Source of the DNA: Hyphomicrobium sp. CS1GBMeth3
Lineage (GTDB): Bacteria; Pseudomonadota; Alphaproteobacteria; Rhizobiales; Hyphomicrobiaceae
Direction of reading: 5' to 3'
DNA: 64,000 bases
NCBI RefSeq assembly: GCF_900117455.1
Contig: NZ_FPHO01000002.1
Location: 1,426,001-1,490,000 of the forward strand
Below are positions 8,044 through 15,640 of the stretch, one piece after another (positions within the stretch are counted from its first letter, which is position 1; each line of letters opens with the position of its first letter). The notes under the pieces were generated by a model that was not told the DNA's origin, did not search any database, and saw nothing but the letters and a program-made list of their open reading frames with translations. The position numbers and the translations under genes were made by a program.

Positions 8044-10413
8044 ATGTACGGACGTAGGTATCTCAAGCTCACGGTGATGGCCGGTGCAGCGGCGCTGATG
8101 GCGTCGCCCGCCGACGCACAGACCGCCGCGGAGCCCGCCGATGGCGGCCTGCCGGAGGTGGAGGTCATCCAGAAGAAATCTCCTCCTCCAGCCGCGAAGA
8201 AGAAGGCCCCGGCCCCTAAAGCCGCATCTCCCACACCGCAACCGCCGCCGGCGGCTCAGCCGGTTTACGCCGAAGAGGAGCCTGCGCCTGAGCCCGCGCT
8301 CGAAAACTCGCCGTACGGCGCGGCCGCCAGCGGCGGAGCCGCCGCGCGCGCCGAGAGCGGCCCGCTCGCTCCGGTCAACGCCAAGTCGATCGTGCCGGGC
8401 GACCTGCAGAATGCCCAGGGTGCAGCCAGCCGAATCACGACAGAGCAGCTCGACGAGCAGCGGCCGCTCACCAACCACGAGGCTCTGGCCCGCGTTCCGG
8501 GCGTCGTGACCGTGACCGACGACGGTTTCGCGCGGCACAGCGGCATCGGCGTGCGCGGCTCGCCGTTCCGGCGTTCGCGCAAGGTCCTCGTCATGGAGGA
8601 CGGCGTTCCGATCAACTTCTCGACTTATCTCGATTCCTCCACCCACTACACACCGCCCATTGAGCGCGTGGAGAGCATCGAGGTCTTCCGCGGCCCGATC
8701 GTCAACTATGGCCCGCTCAACAACCACGGCGTGATCAACTTCCGCAACCTGTCGCCGTTCGGTGATAACGAAACCGTGATCAAGGCCGGCATCGGCCACA
8801 CGGAGGGCTCCGATCGCAGCGTCGACAATATGCGTCATGTTCACACGCGCCAGAATCTCGGCAACGTTGGCGTGGTCGCGTCCTACTCGGGCGCGGACGC
8901 CGGCGGAGCGTGGGACGTCGAAGATCTCGGCTACAACGACTTTTACGGCGCCATCGGCTTCCGCGGCAGCCGACAGGATCTCACGATCTCCGGCGGCTAC
9001 TTCCGCCAGCGCGATACGTATGATGAGGACAACTTCGAAGGTACGGTCGCCGAGTTCAATCAGTACCGGCGAAACAAGGTCCGCGCCGCCGCCGACGGGC
9101 TGTTCGCGCAGCCATGCTGCTACCAGTGGAGCAACTACAATGCCGACTACTATCGGCTTCAGGTGGCCCACAACCTCTATCTCGACGAGAACACCACGAT
9201 CTCCACGCGCCTCTACGGCAACGACCACGAGCGCGCGCGCTTCTACGTCGACGACTTCACGGACGCCGACAACTTCATCATGCAGGGGCGTGATCGCCAC
9301 TATCGCAACTACGGCGCGGATTCACGTATCGAGCTGGCCAACCTGCCGCTGTTCGGCGGCCTGATGCACACGCTGCAGGCTGGCATCCGCTACGAGGAGC
9401 ACTTCTTCGACAACAAAAACCGCGAAGGCGAAAACGGCGAGCGGCTCAACTTCAACCATCGCGGCGCTCTCGACGGCGCCATCCAGAAGCTTGAGGCTCA
9501 ATCCTTCGCTGCCTTTGTGCAGTCGGCGATCAAGGTCACGCCGTCACTGACGGTTACGCCGGGCGTGCGCTTCGAGACGTATGAGGTCGAGTTCCGGGAT
9601 CCGGACGAGTTCAACGGCAACGCGAATTACGACCACGTCTTGCCGATGCTCTCCTTCGCCTGGGAGGCTGCGCCGCGCACCACTTTCTACGGCGGCTATC
9701 ACCGCGGACTGACGCCGCATATTGTGCGCGATCTTCTTGAGTCTGACGCGGATCGCTTCGTGGCGCCGGACGAAGAGATCGGCGATAACTTCGAGCTTGG
9801 CGTGCGCACCACCGCGGTTCGCGGCCTGACGCTCGACATGGCCTACTTCCACAACCGGATCGACAATTATCAGTTCGGAGAGGCCTTCCAGACCGGCGGC
9901 GGCGACCGTGTGTTCACCTCTCTCGAAGAGGTCGAACTCAACGGCTTCGAGATCTATTCGCGCCTTGACAGCCGGCCGTTCACGGGCAGCCCGTGGAACT
10001 TCTTCGGCGAGGCCGTCTACACGTACGTCGACAGCGAGATCAAGAAGGGCGTCGACGACGACGGCAACGATGTTTCCGGCAACCACGTTCCCGAGTCGAT
10101 CAAGCACTTCGCGAACCTGACGCTCGGCGTCGAATACAGGAAACTGTGGGACGCCAGCGTGTCGTGGACGCATCGTGGAGAGTACTATACCGACGCGCTC
10201 AATACCGGGTTCTCTCCTGATGCTGAGGATGGGAAGGTTGATGGCGTCTGGCTGCTATCGGCGCGCGCGAACTACCACCTTTCCGAGCAGTTGACGCTCT
10301 GGGCGTCGGGACAGAACCTCACCGACGAGTTCTATGTGTCCGACCGCAACGACGGTGCCAAGCCTGGTGTGGGCCGTACGCTGTGGGCGGGGTTCACGCT
10401 CAAGTTCGACTGA
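8044..10413 (+). CDS. TonB-dependent outer-membrane receptor, FecA-like (copy 1)
   Basis: A 789-residue receptor. The signal peptide (VMAGAAALMASPADA) is followed by a TonB-box-like LPEVEVIQKK, then a Lys/Ala/Pro-rich linker to about residue 85. The plug domain has ARVPGVVTVTDDGF, GVRGSPFRRSRKVLVMEDG and ESIEVFRGPIVNYGPLNNHG. The 22-strand barrel ends in GRTLWAGFTLKFD. The plug resembles the FecA (ferric citrate-type) subgroup, but substrate cannot be read from sequence, and neighbouring haem genes make haem or a siderophore possible. A Cys-Cys pair lies in an outer loop (AQPCCYQW). The start has GGAGGGGG just upstream. A terminator follows at once, so it is transcribed alone, next to a paralogue. 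Confidence 0.92.
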   Translation: MYGRRYLKLTVMAGAAALMASPADAQTAAEPADGGLPEVEVIQKKSPPPAAKKKAPAPKAASPTPQPPPAAQPVYAEEEPAPEPALENSPYGAAASGGAAARAESGPLAPVNAKSIVPGDLQNAQGAASRITTEQLDEQRPLTNHEALARVPGVVTVTDDGFARHSGIGVRGSPFRRSRKVLVMEDGVPINFSTYLDSSTHYTPPIERVESIEVFRGPIVNYGPLNNHGVINFRNLSPFGDNETVIKAGIGHTEGSDRSVDNMRHVHTRQNLGNVGVVASYSGADAGGAWDVEDLGYNDFYGAIGFRGSRQDLTISGGYFRQRDTYDEDNFEGTVAEFNQYRRNKVRAAADGLFAQPCCYQWSNYNADYYRLQVAHNLYLDENTTISTRLYGNDHERARFYVDDFTDADNFIMQGRDRHYRNYGADSRIELANLPLFGGLMHTLQAGIRYEEHFFDNKNREGENGERLNFNHRGALDGAIQKLEAQSFAAFVQSAIKVTPSLTVTPGVRFETYEVEFRDPDEFNGNANYDHVLPMLSFAWEAAPRTTFYGGYHRGLTPHIVRDLLESDADRFVAPDEEIGDNFELGVRTTAVRGLTLDMAYFHNRIDNYQFGEAFQTGGGDRVFTSLEEVELNGFEIYSRLDSRPFTGSPWNFFGEAVYTYVDSEIKKGVDDDGNDVSGNHVPESIKHFANLTLGVEYRKLWDASVSWTHRGEYYTDALNTGFSPDAEDGKVDGVWLLSARANYHLSEQLTLWASGQNLTDEFYVSDRNDGAKPGVGRTLWAGFTLKFD

Positions 10414-10455
10414 CGAAAAACTTCACGACGACCCAAGACCCAACTGCGCGCAATG

Positions 10456-10502
10456 CTCCGGGCCCAAAGATGTCCAACCCATCTTTGGGCCCGGAGGCTT
10501 TT
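10456..10502 (+). terminator. Strong rho-independent terminator after TonB receptor 1
   Basis: A perfect 17-base-pair stem (10456-10472 with 10480-10496) closes on a 7-base loop, followed by GGCTTTTC. It ends transcription 40-90 bases after the stop codon, so receptor 2 must have its own promoter. Confidence 0.9.
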
Positions 10503-10707
10503 CAATTCATTCGGAGATTTCAGAAATACGCCGCGCACGGAGAACGGAATAATCCGATGCGAGCCCGCGCCATTTTCCCAGCGTTTATTCCCAATTCATG
10601 GCGGGATACTTGGCGCCGTGTTGCCATTATATCCTGGATGATCAAGTCATAACTTCCTGATTTTGTTGATTTTTTCTGTAATTCTACGGCAGCATTCGCA
10701 CCGAGCA

Positions 10708-10783
10708 ATGCCACCGCATGGAACCATCCTGAATTGCTGGTCGCATTCGGGATCGAGGAACATGCTGCAACTTTATAACAAAA
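10708..10783 (+). promoter_or_regulatory. Upstream region of TonB receptor 2 with motifs shared with receptor 1
   Basis: ATGCCACCGCA (10708-10718), AATTGCTG (10732-10739) and AACTTTATAACAAAA (10769-10783) match the set in front of receptor 1, in the same order. The AACTTTATA element lies 147 bases before the ATG at 10916. The rest of the 413-base gap between the terminator and the gene shows no open frame that looks coding. Confidence 0.5.
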
Positions 10784-10915
10784 GTTTTCCAGATCCGGGG
10801 GGATCGCTTTGCAGCGCGCAAATGTCGCTGCCCGAGTGGGTCGCCCGCTGCGGTGGCTGAGGAACTTGGGGGTTGCGTCTGCCATGCGGACGCACGTGGG
10901 GGAGGAAGCAGTAGC

Positions 10916-13354
10916 ATGTCACTCAAAGTTCATTTGAAGCTGACGGTCATGGCCGGGGCGATCGGGCTCCTGGCTTCGCCGGTCTCAGCCCAGACGGCGG
11001 CCGCGCCCGCAGACGGCGATTTGCCGGAAGTCGAGGTCATTCAGAAGAAGGCGCCTGCCGCCAAGAAGAAGGCGCCGCCCGCTGCCAAGGCGGCCCCCTC
11101 ACCGGCGCAGCAGCCACCAATGGCCGCTCCAGCGGCGGCTCCAGACTACCCCGACCAGGCTCCTGAACTAGCTAATTCTCCCTATGGCGCGGCCGCAAGC
11201 GGTGGCGCTCAAGTTCGTGCCGAAAGTGGTCCGCTTTCTCCAATCGATGCGCGCCAAACTCTTCCCGACGACCTGCAGAATTATGTAGGTGCCGGAACAC
11301 GCGTGACGTCCGAAAATCTCGACGAGCAGCGCCCGTTGAATAATCACGACGCGCTCGTCAACGTACCTGGCATCATGACAGTCAGCGACGATGGCATGGG
11401 GCGCCACTCTGGCATTGGCGTGCGCGGCTCGCCTATGCGCCGCTCTCGCAAGGTCCTCGTCATGGAGGACGGACTACCGATCAACTTCTCGCCCTACCTC
11501 GACGCCTCCACGCACTACACCCCGCCAACCGAGCGCCTCGAGAGCATCGAGGTGATGCGCGGTCCGATCGTCAACTACGGTCCCCTCAACAATCATGGCG
11601 TCGTCAACTTCCGAAACCTCTCGCCGTTCGGTGCGAACGAAACGGTGATCAAGGCCGGCATCGGCCATACGTGGGATGTCAATAAGGACGTCAATAATTT
11701 CCGCCATGTGCATACGCGGCAGAACGTCGGGCAGGCTGGCGTCGTTGTCTCTTACTCGGGAGCGGAAGGTGCGGGCTCGTGGGATAACGAGGTGCTGCGC
11801 TACAACGATTTCTATGGCGCGATCGGGCTCAAAGGTACGACTCAGGATTTCACGATTTCAGGTGGCTATTTCCGCCAGCGCGACCGTTATGACGAGATCA
11901 ACTTCGTGCCACCGGAAGGAGTCGCCAACGGATACGCCGAGTTCTATCGCAACGGCCGCAACAAGCTCGGAACGGGGGGTGACGATGGTGGCTTCGAGGG
12001 TAGCCAGCGCTATGCCAACCTCAGCAGCTATAATGCCGACTACTGGCGGATCGTCGGTACGCATAATTTCTACATCGACGACAGCACGACTCTGACGACG
12101 CGCGGCTATTACAGCGACCATGAACGCAATCGCTTCTATTTCAACGAAGAGGACGGCGACGACTTCTTCATGCGCGGTCGCGAGCGGCAATACCGGTTTT
12201 ACGGCGTGGAATCGCGTATCGAGTTCGCTGATCGGCCGTTCCTTGCCGGCATGAGGCAGGATATTCAGGCCGGCATCCGATTCGAGCGGCATGAATTTAC
12301 GAACTGTAACACGGTGGGACAGGCAAACGAGAAGCTCGACTCCGGAAACAGTGGCCGCTGCGATATCTTCCTGAACTCCGACCCAGATCTGCCAGACAAC
12401 GGCGACCGCTCTCGCCGGGCGGACATGGATGCAAATTCTTTCGCAGCGTTTGTGCAGACTGCGATTCACGTTACGCCCGGACTGACCGTGACGCCTGGCG
12501 TCCGCTTTGAGAGCTACGATATCGATCGCTGGACGCAGCCGGATCGGGCCGAGGCGCCGCAACAACCAGGCTTCTCGAGCTCAAGCACGGACGAGGTGCT
12601 GCCGATGATCGCGGCGGCCTGGGAGGTGATGCCGCGTACGACGATTTACGGCGGATATCATCGCGGACTTACGCCGCAGATCACGCGCGGCCCGGCTTTC
12701 CCGCTGCCGGACGAGATCGGCGACAACTTCCAAGTTGGCGTACGTTCTACTGCTATCCGCGGTTTCGCTTTCGATCTCGCCTATTTCCACAGCGATATCG
12801 AAAATTATCAGGTGAAATCGCCGACGACGACCGGCGGCGGAAACAATATCTACGGCACCGCCGATGAGGTCGAAATCGACGGCTTCGAAGTAGCTGCACG
12901 CTTCGACAGCAAGCCTTGGACGGGCGGTCCTTGGAATTTGTTTGGTGAAGCTGTCTACACATATGCTGACTCCGTCATCACCAAGGGGTTTGACGGAACC
13001 GATGACGTTGCCGGAAATCGCGTACCTGAGGTGCCGCGCCATTTCGCCAATCTGACGGTTGGTGTCGCTTACAAGCGGCTTTGGGACGCGAGCGTAAGCT
13101 GGACATATCGCGGTGGCTTCTACACCGACATGGCCAACGGCGAACTCGAGTGGGACGACGAAGAAGTCGAGGCTGGTTTTGTACCCGACATCTGGTTGCT
13201 GTCCGCGCGCAGCAACGTCTATCTCACGGACAACCTATCGCTCTTCGTATCCGGCACGAACTTGACCAATGAGTTCTATCTGTCCGACATCGACGAGGGC
13301 ATGAAACCCGGCGCCGCCCGTACGGTGATGGGAGGATTTACTTACAAATTCTAA
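10916..13354 (+). CDS. TonB-dependent outer-membrane receptor, FecA-like (copy 2)
   Basis: An 812-residue receptor, clearly paralogous to the one upstream along its whole length: same signal peptide pattern (LTVMAGAIGLLASPVSA), LPEVEVIQKK box, Lys/Ala/Pro linker, plug motif GVRGSPMRRSRKVLVMEDG and C-terminal GAARTVMGGFTYKF. It differs mainly in extracellular loops, where it has its own cysteines (ETNC-like FTNC and GRCDIF), suggesting a related but different ligand. I chose the ATG at 10916, which has GGAGGA nine bases upstream, over 10853, whose extra residues do not form a signal peptide. It has its own promoter region and is followed by a hairpin. Confidence 0.92.
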   Translation: MSLKVHLKLTVMAGAIGLLASPVSAQTAAAPADGDLPEVEVIQKKAPAAKKKAPPAAKAAPSPAQQPPMAAPAAAPDYPDQAPELANSPYGAAASGGAQVRAESGPLSPIDARQTLPDDLQNYVGAGTRVTSENLDEQRPLNNHDALVNVPGIMTVSDDGMGRHSGIGVRGSPMRRSRKVLVMEDGLPINFSPYLDASTHYTPPTERLESIEVMRGPIVNYGPLNNHGVVNFRNLSPFGANETVIKAGIGHTWDVNKDVNNFRHVHTRQNVGQAGVVVSYSGAEGAGSWDNEVLRYNDFYGAIGLKGTTQDFTISGGYFRQRDRYDEINFVPPEGVANGYAEFYRNGRNKLGTGGDDGGFEGSQRYANLSSYNADYWRIVGTHNFYIDDSTTLTTRGYYSDHERNRFYFNEEDGDDFFMRGRERQYRFYGVESRIEFADRPFLAGMRQDIQAGIRFERHEFTNCNTVGQANEKLDSGNSGRCDIFLNSDPDLPDNGDRSRRADMDANSFAAFVQTAIHVTPGLTVTPGVRFESYDIDRWTQPDRAEAPQQPGFSSSSTDEVLPMIAAAWEVMPRTTIYGGYHRGLTPQITRGPAFPLPDEIGDNFQVGVRSTAIRGFAFDLAYFHSDIENYQVKSPTTTGGGNNIYGTADEVEIDGFEVAARFDSKPWTGGPWNLFGEAVYTYADSVITKGFDGTDDVAGNRVPEVPRHFANLTVGVAYKRLWDASVSWTYRGGFYTDMANGELEWDDEEVEAGFVPDIWLLSARSNVYLTDNLSLFVSGTNLTNEFYLSDIDEGMKPGAARTVMGGFTYKF

Positions 13355-13382
13355 CTGCAGACCCTTCTCCCGGAAGGTGCAG

Positions 13383-13419
13383 CGAACGCCCGGGCCTGGT
13401 TTTCAGGTCCGGGCGTTCG
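13383..13419. terminator. Hairpin after TonB receptor 2
   Basis: A 15-base-pair stem with one G-U pair (13383-13397 with 13405-13419) and loop GGTTTTC. The T-run is in the loop rather than behind the stem, so it is a less typical terminator. It lies 28 bases past the stop of receptor 2, between two convergent genes, and could serve both directions. Confidence 0.6.
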
Positions 13420-13552
13420 ATTGTGCGGCCGCGTGCGAGCCGTGCCTCCGTCGCGGCATGGGCCCGTGCGGCACGAAGCGGTGAATGCGCGTGTTAGCCC
13501 GCGACCCAAAGCAAGCGGCGGACACGTTTCAACAGGGTGATCATCCGGCGCC

Positions 13553-13735
13553 CTATTTGGTCAGAATGAGCCGGCCATTGGCTGTAATACGCAGGTGATA
13601 CTCGGCGCCGTCGTGCTCCAGGATCGCCTCGCGGCTGCCCTGCATCAGCTCCGACACGACATAGCGAACGACACGAGGCGCACGATCATGCACGGCCGCG
13701 GCCTCAGTTTCTGTTTTGGTCTCGCTCGTCGACAT
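13553..13735 (-). CDS. hemP: HemP/HmuP haemin uptake protein
   Basis: A 60-residue protein of the HemP family. The conserved core is present: VSELMQGSREAILEHDGAEY followed by HLRITANGRLILTK. In Bradyrhizobium the orthologue HmuP is a coactivator needed, with Irr, for expression of the haem receptor operon, so a regulatory role is likely here. It is convergent with TonB receptor 2 and divergent from the hmuQ operon. AAGGA lies directly before the ATG. An imperfect palindrome TTAGAA-CCG-TTCAAT (13748-13762) just upstream loosely resembles the Irr box, but the match is not strong. Confidence 0.9.
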   Translation of the reverse strand: MSTSETKTETEAAAVHDRAPRVVRYVVSELMQGSREAILEHDGAEYHLRITANGRLILTK

Positions 13736-14113
13736 TCCTTGTCCTGATTAGAACCGTTCAATTGGAGCGCGCGATAGGCGTCACCCCTCCGTTTATTCTT
13801 GACTATGTAATTCCAGTTTACTAGGGTGTGCAAGTCTGCGGTTCACGCGGACGTTTCGAGCCAACCTCCTAGCGGGGTGCTCGCGATTTAGGCGGTGGAC
13901 CGCCGCGGTCATGTTTCGGCTGGTCCACTCATCCGTCTTGGGGCCCAGTACTCCTCCCGCACTGCCTGGGACCCCCAAGTTGGCGGCGGCGCGCCGTTCC
14001 GGTTGTTCTTCCGAGGCCGGTCCGGACGCTGCCGCCCTTTCACTCGCGAAGCACGGCCGGTATGCTGGTTTCGAACTCACGCAAGCAGGCAAGATATCGG
14101 CCGGGACAATCAG
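13736..14113. other. Non-coding gap between hemP and hmuQ
   Basis: This 378-base divergent intergenic region should hold the promoters of hemP and the hmuQ operon. An AT-rich segment at 13795-13830 could carry the hemP promoter (minus-strand TTGCAC and TACATA about 18 bases apart). Open frames across 13860-14110 have no recognisable protein and are probably chance. Confidence 0.5.
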
Positions 14114-14455
14114 ATGTTCATTGCAATGAACCGCTTCAGAGTCATCAAGGGCGCGGAGGCCGACTTCGAGCACGTGTGGCTCTCGCGCGAGACGCACCTC
14201 CATGAGGTGCCCGGCTTTGTCGAGTTCCATCTGCTCAAGGGGCCGGAGCGCGACGATCACGTTCTCTATGCGTCTCACACCATCTGGCGTTCGCGGATGG
14301 ACTTCGACGCCTGGACGCGGTCCGAGCAGTTCCGCAAGGCGCACGGCGGCGCCGGATCCAGCAAGCCGCTTTATCAGGGTCACCCCGAGTTCGAGGGGTT
14401 CGAGGTGCTTCAGACCGTTGCCGCAGATGGCACGCGTCGCGTGGCAGCGGAGTAG
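14114..14455 (+). CDS. hmuQ: HmuQ/HmuD-type haem-degrading monooxygenase
   Basis: A 113-residue member of the antibiotic-biosynthesis-monooxygenase fold, in the IsdG-like haem oxygenase group. It matches rhizobial HmuQ/HmuD closely at the start (MFIAMNRFRVIKGAEADFE), at the conserved HLHEVPGFVEFHLLKGPE, and at SEQFRKAHGGAG. HmuQ of Bradyrhizobium cleaves haem and releases iron in the cytoplasm. The ATG at 14114 starts exactly where the family begins; an in-frame extension to 13895 is not coding. It is the first gene of an operon with hutX 24 bases downstream. Confidence 0.9.
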   Translation: MFIAMNRFRVIKGAEADFEHVWLSRETHLHEVPGFVEFHLLKGPERDDHVLYASHTIWRSRMDFDAWTRSEQFRKAHGGAGSSKPLYQGHPEFEGFEVLQTVAADGTRRVAAE

Positions 14456-14479
14456 TGCGCAGACGACCGGAGGTCACGC

Positions 14480-14995
14480 ATGGGCACGGCGATACATCAG
14501 CGCGAGGACGTCTTCATGCCGCTCGGACAGCGTCTCGCCGCCAACGCGGATGGCGTGCTCGAGGATATCGCGCGAACCTATTGCGTGAGCACACTCGACG
14601 TGGTGCACGCGCTTCCGGAGGAAAACCGCAAGATCGTGATGGGTGACCAACTCGAGGCCATTCTCGATGCCGTGGCCGACTGGGGTCCCATCCTCTTCAT
14701 CGTGCATACGTCCGATCTCGTGCTCGAATGCGAGGGACCGCTGCCGCGCGGCAGCTACGGCCGCGGGTACTTCAATATCCACGGCGAAAGCCCCATCGGC
14801 GGACACATCCGCGCCTCGCGTTGCCGGGAGATCGCATTCGTCTCGCGACCCTTCATGGGCCGCCAGTCGCACTCCATCCAGTTCTTCAACTTCGACGGCG
14901 ACGCGATGTTCAAGATCTTCGTGCGTCGCGATGAAACCCGCAACCTTGTCGCGGATCAGGTCGCTCGCTTCGAAGCGCTCAAGGCGTCGCTTTGA
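14480..14995 (+). CDS. hutX: Cytosolic haem carrier HutX/HuvX
   Basis: A 171-residue protein of the HutX/HugX family, intracellular haem-binding carriers of Vibrio-type haem uptake systems. It shows the family pattern: an N-terminal helix with DIARTYCVSTLDVVHALPEE, then a beta-rich part with WGPILFIVHTSDLVLECEGP, GYFNIHGESPIGGHIRA and SIQFFNFDGDAMFKIFV. It would hand haem to the HmuQ enzyme encoded just upstream. GGAGGT lies seven bases before the ATG. Confidence 0.9.
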   Translation: MGTAIHQREDVFMPLGQRLAANADGVLEDIARTYCVSTLDVVHALPEENRKIVMGDQLEAILDAVADWGPILFIVHTSDLVLECEGPLPRGSYGRGYFNIHGESPIGGHIRASRCREIAFVSRPFMGRQSHSIQFFNFDGDAMFKIFVRRDETRNLVADQVARFEALKASL

Positions 14996-15038
14996 GGGCG
15001 GGTGCGACGCGCGTCAGAGACGCTATCGGAGTTCCTTG

Positions 15039-15524
15039 ATGTGTAGTGACGGGTACACGCTGACAGATACTCCCGCCTCCAGCCTCGACGAGATGGAGCG
15101 CGAGTGGCTGCACCTCGTGCGTCTGCAGTGCACGAGCTACGAGCATAATCAGGCCGAGGGACTCGACCGGGCCATCGATCACGCGGAGCACCGTTACGGT
15201 GCCGACATCGGTCCTGAGATGGCGTGTCGCATTGCCGTTCTCATCCGCGCCATGCGTGCCGAGAGGCAAGGCGGGTTCGGCTACCTGTCGCCGTACTGTC
15301 CCAACTGCAGCCGGCGCGTGACGGAGGACGAGTGGCACCTCATCCTGCTCATGCAAGCAGGTTATCGCGGCGTGCCAAGCGACATCGACGAGGCCGCCGC
15401 CGAGTTCGCGCGCCGTGCGGAAGCGCCGGCCCTGGTCGCAGCGGCAAGGCGCTTCGGATCGACGGCGGTAGCCGCCGTTCCCTCGCGGCGCTCACGGATC
15501 ACTGCCAGCGCCTCTCTGCATTGA
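15039..15524 (+). CDS. Unknown 161-residue protein of the haem operon
   Basis: I do not recognise a named family. The protein is soluble and mostly helical. It has a DEMEREWLHLVRLQC segment, several His and Cys residues, a single CPNC pair (YCPNCSRRVTEDEWHLIL), and an Ala/Arg-rich tail. The ATG at 15039 has GGAG eight bases upstream and follows hutX by 43 bases, so it is very likely co-transcribed with hmuQ and hutX. The His/Cys content would suit haem or metal binding, but that is only inference from context. Confidence 0.7.
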   Translation: MCSDGYTLTDTPASSLDEMEREWLHLVRLQCTSYEHNQAEGLDRAIDHAEHRYGADIGPEMACRIAVLIRAMRAERQGGFGYLSPYCPNCSRRVTEDEWHLILLMQAGYRGVPSDIDEAAAEFARRAEAPALVAAARRFGSTAVAAVPSRRSRITASASLH

Positions 15525-15640
15525 ATCGCCAGACACGGGGCTGATTTCGCCACCGCTGCGCCATTATTTACTCCGGTTCGGAAACTAGACCTTGCGCCGG
15601 CGCCTCCCTGTGGGCATGGCCCCGCCGGTGAAGCTCTCAC

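Noticed and set aside
7750..9300. Extension of the MASE1 kinase frame by about 500 residues
   Set aside because: It is antisense to the TonB receptor gene and the extra sequence has no domains; the ATG at 7749 has a good ribosome site and the expected N-terminus.
8044..13354. Naming the two receptors as haem receptors (hmuR)
   Set aside because: The plug resembles FecA-like receptors, and I do not see the usual haem-receptor FRAP/NPNL signature; neighbourhood alone is not enough.
13747..13762. An Irr (ICE) box before hemP
   Set aside because: TTAGAA-CCG-TTCAAT is only loosely similar to TTTAGAA-N2-TTCTAAA and lies very close to the start codon, so I mention it only in the hemP entry.
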